Shown here piece by piece: positions 10,615 through 18,185 of a stretch of DNA of 64,000 nt. The translations under genes were made by a program, and so were the position numbers. The first letter of the stretch is position 1. Each line of letters opens with the position of its first letter. Source of the stretch: Comamonas sp. lk (lineage in GTDB: Bacteria > Pseudomonadota > Gammaproteobacteria > Burkholderiales > Burkholderiaceae_C); contig CAMELV010000011.1 of NCBI GenBank assembly GCA_945925985.1, positions 47,448 to 111,447 of the forward strand, read 5' to 3'. A model generated the notes under the pieces. The model searched no databases. It was not told where the DNA came from and worked only from the letters and a program-made list of their open reading frames with translations.

Positions 10615-12117
10615 TCAAAGGTCTTTTTGATAAATAATCGTCTGCGGCTTGTAGTTTGATCGAACAAAAAGCTGGCTCGAGGCCCGGTTTTCCGACAGCA
10701 CGCTGGCGCGAATATGTTGAACATCGGGCCGGTGTTTTTTCAACCACTGCTCGGCGCAGGCCAGCAGGTGGCGCCCTTGGCCCAAATGCTTGCCGTTGGG
10801 CACCAGGTAAATGGATACCTCGGCAAGGTCGCCTGCGGCGTCAAAACGTACCACCCCCAATGGCTCATTGGCCACCGAGCCTATCAGCAGCACACGGCTG
10901 TTGTCCCGCATAACGCTATCGAACCACAACACATGCTCGGCCCACGCGATGGGCACCTGCTGTCTTGATACCGCTCTGATCGTGGGGTGGTTGCGCCATT
11001 CAAAAAGCTGTTTCGAATCACCAGCATTGGCTGGCCTGATGTCTATGCCACCCGACGCCATTGCAGCGATCACGCGAGTTGTACCCCGGCCATCAACCGC
11101 TTGCATCGCTGTTGCTGAGATCAGTTTCAGCAGCGCCGGGTTTTCCATCAGCAGGCGGGTGTGCTGCGCGATGCTGTGGGCTATGCTTTGCCCGTCTGCG
11201 GGGGCGTAAAGCAGCCCTGCCTCTGCCGCATCTTTAATCTGCTGCCTCTGGTTTGCGGCCAAGCATAGGCTGATGGTTGGCAGGCCTAAAACACAACGCT
11301 CCCAAACGGCGGTGCCCCCTGCGCCGATCGCCAAATCAGCTGAAGCCATCAATGCCGCGATATGGGGGGTCTGCAGGTGGCATACAAAGCCATGTTCATG
11401 GCAGGCTTGTTGAACGGTGTCGCGGTAGGGATGCTGGGCGCCAATCACCACATCCACCTGCGCCGCCAGGTGAAGACTCACCAATGCCTCTATGGCAAGG
11501 CCTGTGTGGTTGTCGGCATCCACCCCACCGAAAAAAACCAGTATTTTTGTCACTTCGCCGGATCGTTGCGCTATCTGAGCGCGCAAGGTCTTGAACTCTG
11601 ACCGTAGCAATGCGTAATCCGGGCCAAGCAGCAACTGGCAATTCACAGGGACTTTGCCGACATAGCGGGTCGCCCTATCTGAATAAAAATTTGCATCCAG
11701 AAGCACATCGCAATCGTGTTGCCGGTCGGCAAGATCGTCGATGACCATCAACCTTGGTCCGCACGCCCGGATGGCAGATTCCCAGCGCTGGTCCAGAGCG
11801 TAATGATCGGCGACGACCCAATCCCAAGGTTGATCCGCCAAAGCATCGCTCGTGGCGCGTGCATCGTTGACCTGGCTGGTGCCTAGCCAATCAGAATGTG
11901 CCAGTTCATCGCTTGGACCCTGGATTGTTTCTTGCAACAAGGGAGTGAACTCCATCCCTTTGGCGCCGAGCATGGCAAGCAGGTGCTGTGGCAAATTACG
12001 ACTGACAAACCGCACCTGCGCGCCCTGGTGCCGCAGTGCCTCAGCCAAAGTGAGGCAGCGCATGAAGTGTCCAGTGCCCATGCGACCACCGGCGTCTGTA
12101 CGAAAGGCGACTCTCAT
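10615..12117 (-). CDS. pseG: PseG-PseH fusion: UDP-sugar hydrolase plus N-acetyltransferase
   Basis: The product has 500 residues. The N-terminal part (about 1-345) is PseG, a GT-B-like hydrolase that removes UDP from UDP-2,4-diacetamido-trideoxy-altropyranose. Motif GGRMGTGHFMRC (10-21) carries the catalytic His, and GAGGTAVWERC lies in the UDP-binding half. The C-terminal part (about 350-500) is a GNAT domain (RPANAGDSKQLFEWRN...LVPNGKHLGQG) corresponding to PseH, which acetylates the 4-amino group before hydrolysis. The fusion places consecutive reactions in one chain and explains why no free pseH is present. It overlaps hisF by 4 bp (ATGA). Confidence 0.9.
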   Translation of the reverse strand: MRVAFRTDAGGRMGTGHFMRCLTLAEALRHQGAQVRFVSRNLPQHLLAMLGAKGMEFTPLLQETIQGPSDELAHSDWLGTSQVNDARATSDALADQPWDWVVADHYALDQRWESAIRACGPRLMVIDDLADRQHDCDVLLDANFYSDRATRYVGKVPVNCQLLLGPDYALLRSEFKTLRAQIAQRSGEVTKILVFFGGVDADNHTGLAIEALVSLHLAAQVDVVIGAQHPYRDTVQQACHEHGFVCHLQTPHIAALMASADLAIGAGGTAVWERCVLGLPTISLCLAANQRQQIKDAAEAGLLYAPADGQSIAHSIAQHTRLLMENPALLKLISATAMQAVDGRGTTRVIAAMASGGIDIRPANAGDSKQLFEWRNHPTIRAVSRQQVPIAWAEHVLWFDSVMRDNSRVLLIGSVANEPLGVVRFDAAGDLAEVSIYLVPNGKHLGQGRHLLACAEQWLKKHRPDVQHIRASVLSENRASSQLFVRSNYKPQTIIYQKDL

Positions 12118-12899
12118 ACGCCAACGTTTCCGGTGTAGTTGCGGCGCACGGGGATCCCAGCGGCTTGCAAAGCCGCTTTGGCGCCTGCCGGCGTTTGCTC
12201 GGTAAAGTGAAACATGCTGGCTGCTGCCACTGCAGCGGCCCCTGCCTTTTTAACAGCATCCACCATGTGTTGGTAGCTGCCGGCGCCACCAGAGGCGATG
12301 ACAGGAATATTCACTGCGCGGACCACGGCCTCTATCAATTCAAGGTCGTAGCCTTGAAACGTGCCGTCGCGCTCAATGGACGTCATCAGAATTTCACCAG
12401 CACCGCGATCTTCAACCTCACGCGCCCATGACACAGCATCTCGATCAGTTGCTTGCTTGCCCGCGTGACTAAAGCAATGCCATCTGCCGCGCAATGCGTC
12501 TTGTCGCACATCAATACTGGCGACCACGCATTGCGTGCCATACCGTTTTGCCATTTCACTAAGCAAACCTGGGTTGGTGTAGGCAGCCGTGTTGACACAA
12601 ACCTTGTCGGCGCCGGCGCGTAGCAGCTTTTGAACCTGCTCGATACGTTGAACGCCGCCGCCAACCGTCAGAGGCACAAAGCAGTCTCGCCCACATTCTT
12701 CGATGCACTCAAAATCCAGGTCATCTGGCATTTGATGCGCCAAAATATCAACAAAGATCAACTCATCCACTTCCCGCTGGTTATAGACCTTGACCGCAGG
12801 AAGGGCAGGGCCAACCCTGCGCCAGCTATCAAAGCCAACGCCTTTGACCAAGCCCAATTTTTTCCATAGCAAGGTTGGTATGACCCGCACTTTCAGCAT
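12114..12899 (-). CDS. HisF-like synthase subunit of an amidination module
   Basis: The product has 261 residues and is a (beta/alpha)8 barrel related to HisF. The usual N-terminal IPCLDV, which carries catalytic Asp11 of imidazole-glycerol-phosphate synthase, reads IPTLLW here, so that Asp is absent; Asp in VVASIDV is kept. This matches the HisF2-type proteins that accompany WbpG/PseA enzymes in surface-sugar loci and supports a role in ammonia delivery, not histidine synthesis. It overlaps hisH by 7 bp and pseGH by 4 bp. Confidence 0.85.
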   Translation of the reverse strand: MLKVRVIPTLLWKKLGLVKGVGFDSWRRVGPALPAVKVYNQREVDELIFVDILAHQMPDDLDFECIEECGRDCFVPLTVGGGVQRIEQVQKLLRAGADKVCVNTAAYTNPGLLSEMAKRYGTQCVVASIDVRQDALRGRWHCFSHAGKQATDRDAVSWAREVEDRGAGEILMTSIERDGTFQGYDLELIEAVVRAVNIPVIASGGAGSYQHMVDAVKKAGAAAVAAASMFHFTEQTPAGAKAALQAAGIPVRRNYTGNVGV

Positions 12900-13537
12900 G
12901 CCGCTTGCTCAATAAAATTACGCAGTAAGCGAAATCCGGCACGCGAGCTTTTTTCCGGGTGAAATTGAGTGCCCCAAATGTGGCCCAATCTTACGGCTGC
13001 CGTCACAGGTATGTCGTAGTCCGTTGTGGCCGATACATGGGACGGATCATCGGGTACAAAAGCGTAGCTGTGAACAAAATAGAAATCAGATTCGTCGGGA
13101 ATACCGGCAAATGGCCCACCCAACGGCGTTCGGCTTGTGACCGAGTTCCAGCCCATATGCGGGACCCGCAATTTGCAACCGAGTGTCCGCAAACCCGTGA
13201 CGCGCCCAGGAATTAAGTTCAGGCCAGGCGTGCCGTCGGATTCATGATCCGCACTGCCTTCCAAACTATTGGCCGCCAGCAGTTGCATACCCAGGCAGAT
13301 GCCCAGTAGCGGTTTGCCAGCCGCCAGCACTTCATCGCGCAAGGCAGGCGTCCAACCGTCGGCATGCAGTCGTACGGCGCAGTCGGCAAAATTGCCCACG
13401 CCAGGCAATATCAGGCGGTCGGTGGTGTGAATGTCTTTGGGATCGGTGATCAGGACTGCCGTAACGCCCAGGGCCTCCAGCGCTCCGACGACGGAGCCTA
13501 AGTTGCCAACCCCATAGTCAACGACGCCAACTCTCAT
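12893..13537 (-). CDS. HisH-like glutamine amidotransferase
   Basis: The product has 214 residues and is a class-I glutaminase: GVGNLGSV start, PGVGNF, catalytic Cys in LLGICLGMQL (residue about 82), His/Glu in TQFHPEKS (about 192-195). It hydrolyses glutamine and should pass ammonia to the HisF-like barrel encoded directly downstream. Placed between a PseA-like amidotransferase and the HisF-like gene, it most likely serves sugar amidination in pseudaminic-acid tailoring. It overlaps its upstream neighbour by an ATGA junction. Confidence 0.88.
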   Translation of the reverse strand: MRVGVVDYGVGNLGSVVGALEALGVTAVLITDPKDIHTTDRLILPGVGNFADCAVRLHADGWTPALRDEVLAAGKPLLGICLGMQLLAANSLEGSADHESDGTPGLNLIPGRVTGLRTLGCKLRVPHMGWNSVTSRTPLGGPFAGIPDESDFYFVHSYAFVPDDPSHVSATTDYDIPVTAAVRLGHIWGTQFHPEKSSRAGFRLLRNFIEQAAC

Positions 13538-14685
13538 ACATTGTCATGGTTAATTTTCGTCAAATTGCCATCACGGTCTTTGATCAGCGCACCAGAATCA
13601 TCACGTTTGAATATTTTTTTATTCGTAAACTTATCGCATATTTTGATGAACTCATCGACTGTGATTTCCAATGGGTGCAAGATTTTTTCCAGTGGCTTGC
13701 CCAGGTATTCCCAGGGAAAAGTACCATCCAGACGCCTGACCGCATTAAGCCCGTCCTGCCGCGACAAGCGACCGCGCCTAATGTGCATACACGCCAAATC
13801 GGTTGCCCGGCCAAACCCAAATTTCAGGAATTTGAAATAGTCGTGGATGCCTGTCTGATGGTTATCCAGATTTTCATAGCTGACCATTGATCCCTCGACA
13901 ACTTTGTCATAGGTATGAAAGCCGTTGGCTTGAGCAATCAATGTATTTGACAAGCCATCCCAAGGGATGTAATGACCCAAAAACAAACCAGTCACGCCGA
14001 CGCGGGCCAGTTCCTCATCGCTTGGGTAGGTGTACGGAATTAAGTGCTTGGCCTCAATACCATTCATGCCGATTAAATCTGTTACCCGCATCCCCAGCAG
14101 GCCGCCGAATTCTTCCAGCCAGCGGCGGTTGAGTACATTGTTTTGTGCTGCTGCTGCAGGGCCTCCATATTCGTTCTGGGAGTTTTCACCCCAAATTAAA
14201 AGAGGTACATTAAACTGCACTGCGGCACGGACAGGAATGGTAAAAATGCCCACATGCTCAGGCCATGAGATATCGCCAACCTGTTTGAGACCGATACTAT
14301 TTAATTTCGCCCTGATCAATGGATTGGGCGACATTTCTACATAGTCCACGCCGAGATGTTTTAAGTTCTCAATATTTATGCGGCCAAGTGATGACAGGTC
14401 ACAAGTCGTTGAGGTCACGCACAAAGGGTTCAGTCCTAATTGCAGCATACGGACGACTTGGTAGGTGCTGTCCTTGCCGCCACTGACCGGTATGATGCAG
14501 TCCCAATTGCTGCCTTCCGGTCTGCGGTACTTTTCCAAAATCTTTAGCAGTTCGGTCTGACGTGCGCTCCAGTCAACTTCATTTCTTTGTTCGTAACTGC
14601 GACAGGCATTACATATGCATTCATTATCCAAGTGAATATCTGGTTTGGTGTCAGGCATCACACAGCGTTTGCAATAGGTCAACAT
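13534..14685 (-). CDS. pseA: N-acetyl sugar amidotransferase (PseA/WbpG family)
   Basis: The product has 383 residues. Cysteines at the start (CKRCVMPDTKPD, then ECICNAC) suggest a zinc site. The ATP-pyrophosphatase loop is PVSGGKDSTYQV (about 65-76). The family activates an acyl-amide with ATP and replaces oxygen by nitrogen; PseA in Campylobacter makes the acetamidino form of pseudaminic acid, and WbpG acts with HisH2/HisF2 in Pseudomonas. The clustered hisH and hisF point to the same ammonia route. Whether the substrate is free or CMP-linked sugar cannot be told. The AT content here is a little higher than in neighbours. Confidence 0.88.
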   Translation of the reverse strand: MLTYCKRCVMPDTKPDIHLDNECICNACRSYEQRNEVDWSARQTELLKILEKYRRPEGSNWDCIIPVSGGKDSTYQVVRMLQLGLNPLCVTSTTCDLSSLGRINIENLKHLGVDYVEMSPNPLIRAKLNSIGLKQVGDISWPEHVGIFTIPVRAAVQFNVPLLIWGENSQNEYGGPAAAAQNNVLNRRWLEEFGGLLGMRVTDLIGMNGIEAKHLIPYTYPSDEELARVGVTGLFLGHYIPWDGLSNTLIAQANGFHTYDKVVEGSMVSYENLDNHQTGIHDYFKFLKFGFGRATDLACMHIRRGRLSRQDGLNAVRRLDGTFPWEYLGKPLEKILHPLEITVDEFIKICDKFTNKKIFKRDDSGALIKDRDGNLTKINHDNV

Positions 14686-14686
14686 A

Positions 14687-15310
14687 TCATGCTCTCTTTT
14701 CCATCAGGAACCACGTGATGTCATCTTGCGGGAAACTTGGATCTCGCCGATACGCAAAGCCGTAATCAACTAAAACCATTTTGGGGTGGCGGTCCAAAAT
14801 ATCACCCGCAAAATCACGCTTAAACAGGCGGTCGCGATGCTCGCGATAAGGAATAGTGACTGGCGACGGATTGTAGTATTCTGCGACCAGCAGATATTTG
14901 CCACAGGTCAAGACTAATTTGTCGTAAACCCCTGGTAACTCTTCGGGATTGATATGAATGAGAACTCCTTTGATAAGGGTCAGATCCCACGTCTTCTGCG
15001 GTACAAAGTCAAGGATGGATCCTTGGTGCACATGGGCCGACGAAATAACCTTGGCAAGTTCGGCTGCAGCTTCGGCATTGATCTCAATGCCATCCTGTTC
15101 TTGCAGTGGATACAGCAGTTTTAACGCCTTTAGATTCATGCCAATATTAGCGCCGAACTCAATGCAAGTGTTCAGGCCATGAGCTTGCCGTAATGCCTTG
15201 CTAAAAAAATTCAGATTTGAAGCTAATAAGGAATCCCCCTGATTGCGTTGACTGTATTGTGTGCCAAAATCACCGGCCCAAAATGCTTCCTGTTCAGTTT
15301 TATAGGACAT
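14687..15310 (-). CDS. SAM-dependent methyltransferase, pseudaminic-acid associated
   Basis: The product has 207 residues. A Rossmann methyltransferase core is seen: motif I CIEFGANIGMN (about 47-57), acidic end of strand 2 GIEINAEAA (74-82), and LTLIKGVLIHINPEEL (about 111-126). The N-terminus YKTEQEAFWAGDFGTQYSQRN is typical of the methylases commonly linked to pse loci. It lies between pseF and the amidotransferase gene with gaps of 12 bp and 1 bp, so it probably methylates the sugar or a precursor. The target is unproven. Confidence 0.82.
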   Translation of the reverse strand: MSYKTEQEAFWAGDFGTQYSQRNQGDSLLASNLNFFSKALRQAHGLNTCIEFGANIGMNLKALKLLYPLQEQDGIEINAEAAAELAKVISSAHVHQGSILDFVPQKTWDLTLIKGVLIHINPEELPGVYDKLVLTCGKYLLVAEYYNPSPVTIPYREHRDRLFKRDFAGDILDRHPKMVLVDYGFAYRRDPSFPQDDITWFLMEKRA

Positions 15311-15322
15311 GGTGTTCTCTGT

Positions 15323-16021
15323 TTAGGCAGGTGCTGTTGTTTGATGGATAACACGGTGCATCAGTTCGGCACGCTTCCAGTCATCCGGGGTGTCGATGTC
15401 AATGACTCGCCAATTTGGGATGACAAAACCAGAGCCGTTGCTATGGATTTTCGGTTTTGACTGCCACGCATGGCTACTGCCCCAATAGAACTGGCCTGCA
15501 TCGTAGTAGGCTGCTTCTGTGTCTTGCGTCCTGGTAAGTTCAAATTCCGGATAAAACGGTTGCATCTGACCAGTCTCCAACATCCTCATGGCACGCCCGA
15601 TGGCGGCGGGGTATTCGGCTACTGGAAAACAATAATCTGATTGGCTATCCCGCAATTGTGAAAGTGCCCCGCTCAGGTCTTCGATGGTCAGTAAAGGCAC
15701 ACTGGGGTAGATACAGCAGACCTGATCAAATGTCCACCCGAGCTCGCCGAGAACTTGAATGGCATGGGCAATGACGGGGACGGTCGCGACCTTGTCATTG
15801 GCCAGTTCTGCTGGGCGCTTAAACGGTATGTCTGCCCCCCAACTGTTCGCGATGTGGGCGATCTCGTCGTCATCGGTAGACACGACAACACGGTCAAAAA
15901 GTCCCGATTTCCGAGCCGTTGTAATGGCATAGGCCAGCATTGGCTTGCCGCAGAAGTCTTTGATGTTTTTTCTTGGAATGCGCTTGCTGCCACCCCGCGC
16001 TGGAATGATGGCAATGTTCAT
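15323..16021 (-). CDS. pseF: Pseudaminic acid cytidylyltransferase
   Basis: The product has 232 residues from ATG 16021, which overlaps the pseC stop (ATGA). The longer frame to 16135 has no support. The N-terminal nucleotide-binding signature PARGGSKRIPRKNIK is that of CMP-sialic-acid-type synthetases; VVVSTDDDEIA and YDAGQFYWG follow. It activates pseudaminic acid with CTP to CMP-Pse, the donor used by the Maf glycosyltransferase at the head of the operon. Cytosolic. Confidence 0.93.
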   Translation of the reverse strand: MNIAIIPARGGSKRIPRKNIKDFCGKPMLAYAITTARKSGLFDRVVVSTDDDEIAHIANSWGADIPFKRPAELANDKVATVPVIAHAIQVLGELGWTFDQVCCIYPSVPLLTIEDLSGALSQLRDSQSDYCFPVAEYPAAIGRAMRMLETGQMQPFYPEFELTRTQDTEAAYYDAGQFYWGSSHAWQSKPKIHSNGSGFVIPNWRVIDIDTPDDWKRAELMHRVIHQTTAPA

Positions 16022-17187
16022 GACTCGATCGCAGTGCGCAGCGCGCCAACAACTTGTGCTTGTTGCGAATTGTCCAGGGTTGGAAACATGGGAATACTGA
16101 GTGCCTCGCCGAAGTAGCGTTCTGCCTCCGGGCAATAGCCTGCTTTGAATCCCATCTTTTCAAAGTAGGGGTGCCGGTAAACGGGTATGTAATGCAAGTT
16201 GACGATGATCTCTGCTGCGTGCAAAAGCTTATAAATTTGTCGCTGTGTTTTTTTGATGTCGCTCAAATTTAATCGGATCACGTACAAGTGGCGTGCTGAG
16301 TATCCGACATCATGTTGCCATGGCGTGGTAACGGGTAATGTGGCGAGTGATTCATCGTAGCGCCGTGCGATGGCATGCCGTTTGGCAACATAGTCATCCA
16401 GTCGCTGCAGCTGACTTAACCCCAATGCAGCCTGAATGTCGGTCATGCGGTAATTGAACCCCAAGTCAATTTGCTGGTAGTTCCAGATCTCCTGCGCTGG
16501 ACGAGCCTGCATGTCTGTCACCGTGCTGCTGATGCCATGGCTGCGCAACAGGCGCATGTGTTTGGCGAGCTGCGCGTCATTGGTAACGGCCATACCACCT
16601 TCGCCAGTCGTGATGATCTTCACCGGGTGAAAGCTGAAGACGGTGATGTCGCTAAACCGGCAGTTACCCATCGGCTCGTTTTGATATTTACCGCCAATGG
16701 CATGCGAGGCGTCCTCGATGATCCTGAATCCGTATTGCTGGCTCAGCGCATGGATACCTTCCATGTCACAGGGTTGGCCGCATAAATGGACGGGAATGAC
16801 CACCTTAGGCAGTCTGCCTGTCTGACGGGCCAAGGCCAATTTTTCCGCTAGGTGTTCGACGCTGAGGTTATAGGTGAGCGGGTCAATGTCGACGAAATCG
16901 ACGGTTGCGCCGCAATACAGCGCGCAATTTGCGCTGGCAACAAAAGTGGTGGCTGTCGTCCAGACGACGTCTCCGCGGCCCACACCCAGGGCCAGGCACG
17001 CGATGTGCAGCGCACTGGTGGCGCTGTTGACAGCCACCGCGTGCTTCGCGCCACAGTAGGAGGCAACGGCACTTTCGAAGGCTGGAACTGCGGGGCCTTG
17101 CGTTAAAAAATCTGAATTCAAGACGGCCGTAACGGCTTCAACATCGGCCTGGCTGATCTCTTGGCGTCCGTAGGGAATATTTGCCAT
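16018..17187 (-). CDS. pseC: UDP-4-keto sugar aminotransferase PseC
   Basis: The product has 389 residues and is a DegT/DnrJ/EryC1/StrS-family PLP enzyme. The PLP lysine is in VFSFHPVKIITTGEGG (about residue 183). IPYGRQEIS at the start and the C-terminal YIPVYRHPYFEKMGFKAGYCPEAE segment are typical of PseC. It aminates the 4-keto product of PseB to UDP-4-amino-4,6-dideoxy-AltNAc. It overlaps pseB by one base (TGATG) and pseF by four. Confidence 0.93.
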   Translation of the reverse strand: MANIPYGRQEISQADVEAVTAVLNSDFLTQGPAVPAFESAVASYCGAKHAVAVNSATSALHIACLALGVGRGDVVWTTATTFVASANCALYCGATVDFVDIDPLTYNLSVEHLAEKLALARQTGRLPKVVIPVHLCGQPCDMEGIHALSQQYGFRIIEDASHAIGGKYQNEPMGNCRFSDITVFSFHPVKIITTGEGGMAVTNDAQLAKHMRLLRSHGISSTVTDMQARPAQEIWNYQQIDLGFNYRMTDIQAALGLSQLQRLDDYVAKRHAIARRYDESLATLPVTTPWQHDVGYSARHLYVIRLNLSDIKKTQRQIYKLLHAAEIIVNLHYIPVYRHPYFEKMGFKAGYCPEAERYFGEALSIPMFPTLDNSQQAQVVGALRTAIES

Positions 17188-18185
17188 CAGATCTTACCGA
17201 TAGAGTGGCGGTTTTCTTCTACCCAGGCCTTTAAACTCGCGATGCTCATCCACTCTGTGTTGTTGTCTGAGCAGTAGGTGAAATCTGGCGCCACAGGCGC
17301 TCCAGAGTCAATGCGTACAGGGTCATGGCTCCAGTTATGGATCGCCGGCAAGACCTTGTAGTAGCTGTCGTACTCATAGGTGTGTGGCGCGTCTTCTGAC
17401 CCAATCATCTGTTCATGCAATTTCTCGCCCGGCCGAATGCCGACGATGTCATGGGACGCTGTCGGCACACAAGCCAAAGCCACGTCAGTCACTTTGATCG
17501 ACGGAATCTTTTTCACATAGATTTCGCCACCGACCATGTTCCCGAATGCATGCCAGACCAGGTCCACGCCTTGCTCCAGGGTGATCATAAAGCGTGTCAT
17601 GCGCGCATCGGTAATGGGCAAGATGCCTTTGTCGGCTAGGCTCAGAAAGAAGGGGATCACTGAGCCCCGTGAACCCATCACATTGCCATAACGCACCACT
17701 GCAAACCGGGTGTCGTTGCCACCTGCATAGGAGTTGCCAGCTATAAAAAGTTTGTCAGAGGTGAGTTTTGTAGCACCATAAAGATTCGAAGGGCTGCTGG
17801 CCTTGTCTGTAGATAGCGCGACGACCCTTTTGACACCCTGGTCAATGCAGGCATCGATCAGGTTCATGGCACCAAAGACATTGGTCTTGACGCACTCAAA
17901 GGGGTTGTACTCGGCGGTGGGTACGATTTTAGTGGCCGCAGCATGCACGACATAGTCGATGCCGTTCAGGGCCCTGCTCAAGCGGTCTTTATCGCGCACA
18001 TCACCGATAAAGAAGCGAACCCGGTCGTCATGACCGTACAGCTTGGCCATCTCCCACTGCTTCATTTCATCGCGCGAGTAAATCACCAGCCGGCGCGGCT
18101 TGTATTTGGCCAGGGTCATGGGCACAAACGTGTGGCCAAATGAGCCCGTACCGCCGGTGACAAGAATGGATGAATCAGTGAGCAT
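17187..18185 (-). CDS. pseB: UDP-GlcNAc 4,6-dehydratase (5-inverting) PseB
   Basis: The product has 332 residues and is a short-chain dehydrogenase-type enzyme. The NADP loop TGGTGSFG lies at 10-17, SRDEMKQWEM follows, and the catalytic STDKASSPSNLYGATK segment (about 125-140) carries the Lys and Tyr of the PseB group. It starts the pathway by converting UDP-GlcNAc to the 4-keto-6-deoxy-L-arabino sugar. The start overlaps the end of maf by 11 bp, so translation is likely coupled to the glycosyltransferase. Confidence 0.94.
   Translation of the reverse strand: MLTDSSILVTGGTGSFGHTFVPMTLAKYKPRRLVIYSRDEMKQWEMAKLYGHDDRVRFFIGDVRDKDRLSRALNGIDYVVHAAATKIVPTAEYNPFECVKTNVFGAMNLIDACIDQGVKRVVALSTDKASSPSNLYGATKLTSDKLFIAGNSYAGGNDTRFAVVRYGNVMGSRGSVIPFFLSLADKGILPITDARMTRFMITLEQGVDLVWHAFGNMVGGEIYVKKIPSIKVTDVALACVPTASHDIVGIRPGEKLHEQMIGSEDAPHTYEYDSYYKVLPAIHNWSHDPVRIDSGAPVAPDFTYCSDNNTEWMSIASLKAWVEENRHSIGKI

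Noticed and set aside
12114..13537. hisH and hisF as histidine biosynthesis genes
   Set aside because: The context is the pse operon and HisF Asp11 is missing; no other his genes nearby.
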